Shown: positions 61,707 through 64,000 of the stretch, one piece after another
Numbering within the stretch: the stretch's first letter is position 1
Layout: every line of letters begins with the position of its first letter
From: Acetitomaculum ruminis DSM 5522
GTDB lineage: Bacteria; Bacillota; Clostridia; Lachnospirales; Lachnospiraceae
Length of the DNA: 64,000 nt
Assembly (NCBI RefSeq): GCF_900112085.1
Contig: NZ_FOJY01000017.1
Location: 1 to 64,000, forward strand
Reading direction: 5' to 3'
Translations under genes and position numbers: made by a program
The notes under the pieces: generated by a model
What the model was told of the DNA's origin: nothing
What the model saw: the letters and a program-made list of their open reading frames with translations, nothing else
The model's database searches: none

Positions 61707-61991
61707 CTAATCCAGAAGACTTTCATCTATATCAGATCCATCTACTATAGCTACCACGGTAGCATCAACAGGGATTTCCCTGCTTCCGGCAGCTCCTCTT
61801 GCAGAGCTGCCTTGTACATATATTACTGTTTCCCCAACTCCTGCATCTATAATGTCTGCTGCTATTATAGGGGAGCCTTCAGGAAAACTTTTAAGCAGGT
61901 TTATTGGTTGTAGTACAAGAAGTTTTAAGCCTTCTAATTTGTCTTCTTTTCTGGTTGCCCAGATATTTCCAATTACTTTGGCTACTTTCAT
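61707..61991 (-). CDS. eutN: EutN/CcmL-type BMC vertex protein
   Basis: A 94-residue pentameric shell vertex protein. MKVAKVIGNIWATRKED, then GLKLLVLQPI, ADIIDAGVGETVIYVQGSSA and VDATVVAIVDG are the family signatures. The start at 61991 matches the usual EutN N-terminus; the frame extends six codons further with a TTG. It begins five bases after the stop of the 252-residue protein gene. It caps the vertices of the icosahedral shell. Confidence 0.94.
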   Translation of the reverse strand: MKVAKVIGNIWATRKEDKLEGLKLLVLQPINLLKSFPEGSPIIAADIIDAGVGETVIYVQGSSARGAAGSREIPVDATVVAIVDGSDIDESLLD

Positions 61992-61995
61992 AGGC

Positions 61996-62754
61996 CTATC
62001 CATTTCCAAGAGGCTTTCTTATAATTTCTATTTTGTGCCTCTTTGCGTATTCTTTTGCAAGGTCTGTCATTATGGCTCTTTCGTCAATACATACTACGAG
62101 TGCGCTTTCTGTATTTACTAAAACCATATCTCTTTCATTTATTACATGTTTTTTTAGAGTTACAACTTTACTGTCTTTTTCATCCTCGTCACATTTTTTT
62201 TCTTTAATCTCTTTTGGAGGACGCAAGCTGCAACACTTAGGGTTTTGTGTCTGTCCGTCCAATATAGCAGATTGAAGCTGGTCAAAAGGAAGTATAACCA
62301 CCCCGCTTCTTGATAACAAAGTTATTAATTTATTTAATTTGTCATAATAAGCGTGGAAGGCTGTATCCTTATAGCTGTAAAGCTCCACTACTTCTCTTGG
62401 AATAAATACTTTTTTTCCTAAAAGAAGGGCTTTGCTAAACAGTTTTGTATATCCATCATCTGTTATACCATTTGCTATTTTCCCTAAGTCTTCATTTGTA
62501 AGGTTATAGGCTATAACTGCTTCATATTCAGATAAATCACAGTTATATCCCATTTCTTTTGCACTGTCTTTTTTGTAATACTCGCCTAATTTCTGGCATT
62601 TTAAAGTCTGATTTACAAATTCACATTCTTCTTTTGCAAGAAGCAGGATTTTTGCCTTATCATCAGCTTCATTTGCCTGGTTTTCACCGGCGAGCTCGTT
62701 AATTTTTGCCTGCACTCTTTTTGTTATCTCATTAACGAGTGCGTCCATATCCAT
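61996..62754 (-). CDS. Microcompartment-associated protein of unknown function
   Basis: A 252-residue protein. The N-terminal helix DALVNEITKRVQAKINELAG resembles an encapsulation peptide, followed by an acidic linker. The core (KAKILLLAKEECEFVNQT, LSEYEAVIAYNLTNEDLGKI, KALLLGKKVFIPREVVEL) alternates strands and helices like a Rossmann or flavoprotein-type fold. A charged insert lies near 190. A gene of this kind sits between pduL and eutN in clostridial eut operons such as that of C. difficile. No catalytic motif is recognised. Confidence 0.8.
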   Translation of the reverse strand: MDMDALVNEITKRVQAKINELAGENQANEADDKAKILLLAKEECEFVNQTLKCQKLGEYYKKDSAKEMGYNCDLSEYEAVIAYNLTNEDLGKIANGITDDGYTKLFSKALLLGKKVFIPREVVELYSYKDTAFHAYYDKLNKLITLLSRSGVVILPFDQLQSAILDGQTQNPKCCSLRPPKEIKEKKCDEDEKDSKVVTLKKHVINERDMVLVNTESALVVCIDERAIMTDLAKEYAKRHKIEIIRKPLGNG

Positions 62755-62787
62755 GCCAAATTCCTCCTTTCCTTTTATTTTTGAAAC

Positions 62788-63603
62788 CTAAAGCAGGCAG
62801 TTCATGGCTATGCCTGTTGGCGTAACCAAAAACGGATTCTTTGGCTTAACTGTATGTATTCCTGTTTCTTTTTCGATAATACCCTCGATTCCTGTCAGAC
62901 AACTGGTTCCGCCACACAGATATATTGTGTCGGTGTTGGACGGATCAATATATTTTTTTACGATACTGGCCATTTTTTGAGCTACAGGTCTGACTACAGG
63001 AAGGATTTCATTGTGTCTTTTATAATCCTGTTTTATTTTTTCCGCTTCTTCAAAAGATATTCCGTAATTTCCTGCTAATACCAATGATAAATGAGTACCT
63101 CCCGTTGGTTCATCCTCTGTTTGTACTACTTTTCCTCCATTTAAAATTGCCAGTCCTGTTGTTCCGCCTCCAATATCTACTATTACACCATCATCTATTT
63201 TGTATATAGCGTTGGCACAGCTTGGCTCATCCAAAACATTGGTTACTTCAAAACCTGCTCCTTCTGCTACATACTGGTGTGTCTTAACACTGCCTTCTGT
63301 ACCTGAGGGCATTGCTATGGCACATTTATATAGCTCTACGCCAAGCCTTTGTTCTAATTTTTCCTTCAGACTTTTAACTATTTTAAGAGCGCCTGTGTAG
63401 TCTACCACTACGCCATCTCTAAGTACATTGGCTGCCTGTTTTTCGCAGGCTATGGGATTATCATCTTTATCAAGGACAACTATTACTATGTAAGCTGTAC
63501 CTAAATCAACCCCACATTTTAATTCTCCCTGCGGTTTAAGGAGTACTTCTTTTTCTGAACGCTCTACCCGCTCCATTAATTCTTCAACCCGTTGCCTGTC
63601 CAT
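62788..63603 (-). CDS. eutJ: EutJ, HSP70/actin-fold ATPase
   Basis: A 271-residue ATPase-fold protein. Phosphate-1 motif KCGVDLGTAYIVIVVLD lies near residues 29-45, phosphate-2 VIVDIGGGTTGLAILNGG near 139-156 and the adenosine motif IYLCGGTSCLTGIEGI near 226. It lacks the HSP70 substrate-binding domain. EutJ is assumed to help assembly or enzyme reactivation in the compartment, but its role is unproven. It lies nine bases after pduL and 33 before the next gene. Confidence 0.93.
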   Translation of the reverse strand: MDRQRVEELMERVERSEKEVLLKPQGELKCGVDLGTAYIVIVVLDKDDNPIACEKQAANVLRDGVVVDYTGALKIVKSLKEKLEQRLGVELYKCAIAMPSGTEGSVKTHQYVAEGAGFEVTNVLDEPSCANAIYKIDDGVIVDIGGGTTGLAILNGGKVVQTEDEPTGGTHLSLVLAGNYGISFEEAEKIKQDYKRHNEILPVVRPVAQKMASIVKKYIDPSNTDTIYLCGGTSCLTGIEGIIEKETGIHTVKPKNPFLVTPTGIAMNCLL

Positions 63604-63612
63604 TTAATCACC

Positions 63613-64000
63613 TTAATTCTCTTTTTTTATTATTTTTCCGAGAGTATATCCTTTCACAAAGGCTGCATTAGCCTCGTCAAAATCAACATGCATCCTGAAT
63701 CTGAACATGTCACTGACCCTGATTATTACATCACTAAAGACTACCGGACGCTCTGTAAGGATTTCTACATCGACTCTTTCCTTGTCCTTTATATTCAGTC
63801 TTTGTGCAACTTCAGGCGGAACATGCACATGATTGTGGGCAATTATTGCCCCGTTTTCTACCTCCAATGTGCCTGCCGGACCTATTATGGTTATGGCTGC
63901 TGCGCCTTCTAAATCACCTGATTCTCTTAAAGGTGCATCAACTCCCAAAGCCACGGCATCACTTTTTGAAATTTCTACCTGAGTGGCGTTTCGTACCGGT
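63613..64000 (-). CDS. pduL: PduL-type phosphate propanoyl/acetyltransferase, 5' end outside window
   Basis: The C-terminal 129 or so residues of PduL, which converts acyl-CoA to acyl phosphate and recycles CoA inside the compartment. The frame runs to the window edge (VRNATQVEISKSDAVALG), so the annotated length is partial. Visible motifs: GVDAPLRESGD, ITIIGPAGTLEV, and the zinc-binding AHNHVHVPPEVA, with the domain repeated in the second half (FRFRMHVDFDEANAA). A GTG inside the frame is not the start. The upstream eut genes continue to the right of the window. Confidence 0.93.
   Translation of the reverse strand, partial: PVRNATQVEISKSDAVALGVDAPLRESGDLEGAAAITIIGPAGTLEVENGAIIAHNHVHVPPEVAQRLNIKDKERVDVEILTERPVVFSDVIIRVSDMFRFRMHVDFDEANAAFVKGYTLGKIIKKEN

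Overview
The window is AT-rich, low-GC Gram-positive DNA with closely packed, mostly minus-strand operons. Gene content points to an anaerobic Clostridia of the Lachnospiraceae type: HrcA/CIRCE heat-shock control, AddAB rather than RecBCD, a tryptophan T-box, an ethanolamine microcompartment with PduS/PduT, a VanG-type D-Ala-D-Ser cluster, a DUF5721-like protein, and an Rpn-type nuclease of the sort common in that family. No rRNA or tRNA gene was seen. The species cannot be fixed from the sequence alone.

Layout. 1-310: 5' end of a group IIC intron sitting just behind the htpG terminator. 375-16463: housekeeping operons (htpG; a DUF5721-like protein, a PPIase lipoprotein and an FAD enzyme; maf-addA-addB; small regulators and an ATP-grasp protein). 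16537-16661: a 125-bp MITE-like palindromic element. 16783-20110: a three-gene ABC importer behind a T-box whose specifier reads UGG, hence a tryptophan importer. 20145-24835: glyA, a K+ channel, a PaeR7I/XhoI-type restriction-modification pair and a flavodoxin-like protein. 24993-30510: a five-gene peptide/nickel-class ABC importer with palindromic operators. 30566-42383: a surface-protein island with one small and two giant secreted proteins built from about 90-residue Ig-like repeats, interrupted by an Rpn-type nuclease gene. 42384-43231: an 848-bp non-coding leader with tandem repeats and an IS200/IS605-like end.

43232-43808 is a Phd/RelE-type toxin-antitoxin pair. 43903-47970 holds exonuclease III and carB. 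47971-48808 is non-coding with hairpins. 48809-52458 is a FecBCD-type metal-chelate importer plus a methyltransferase. 52574-56494 is vanG-vanXY-vanT, a complete D-Ala-D-Ser peptidoglycan remodelling set with no adjacent VanRS. 56875-57462 is a lone ANTAR response regulator. From 57509 to the window end is the distal part of an ethanolamine-utilisation microcompartment operon (DUF2284, eutQ, eutH, pduT, pduS, eutN, an unknown protein, eutJ, partial pduL).

The eut genes describe a shell and its support: PduL regenerates CoA, PduS/PduT move electrons across the shell, EutN closes vertices, EutH imports ethanolamine, and EutQ carries a targeting helix. The signature enzymes EutBC and EutE should lie just beyond the right edge. 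The ANTAR protein is the natural candidate for an EutV-like antiterminator, but it also faces the van cluster divergently, so its target is open. The least explained pieces are the paired giant repeat proteins with their long leader, and the non-coding block at 48 kb.
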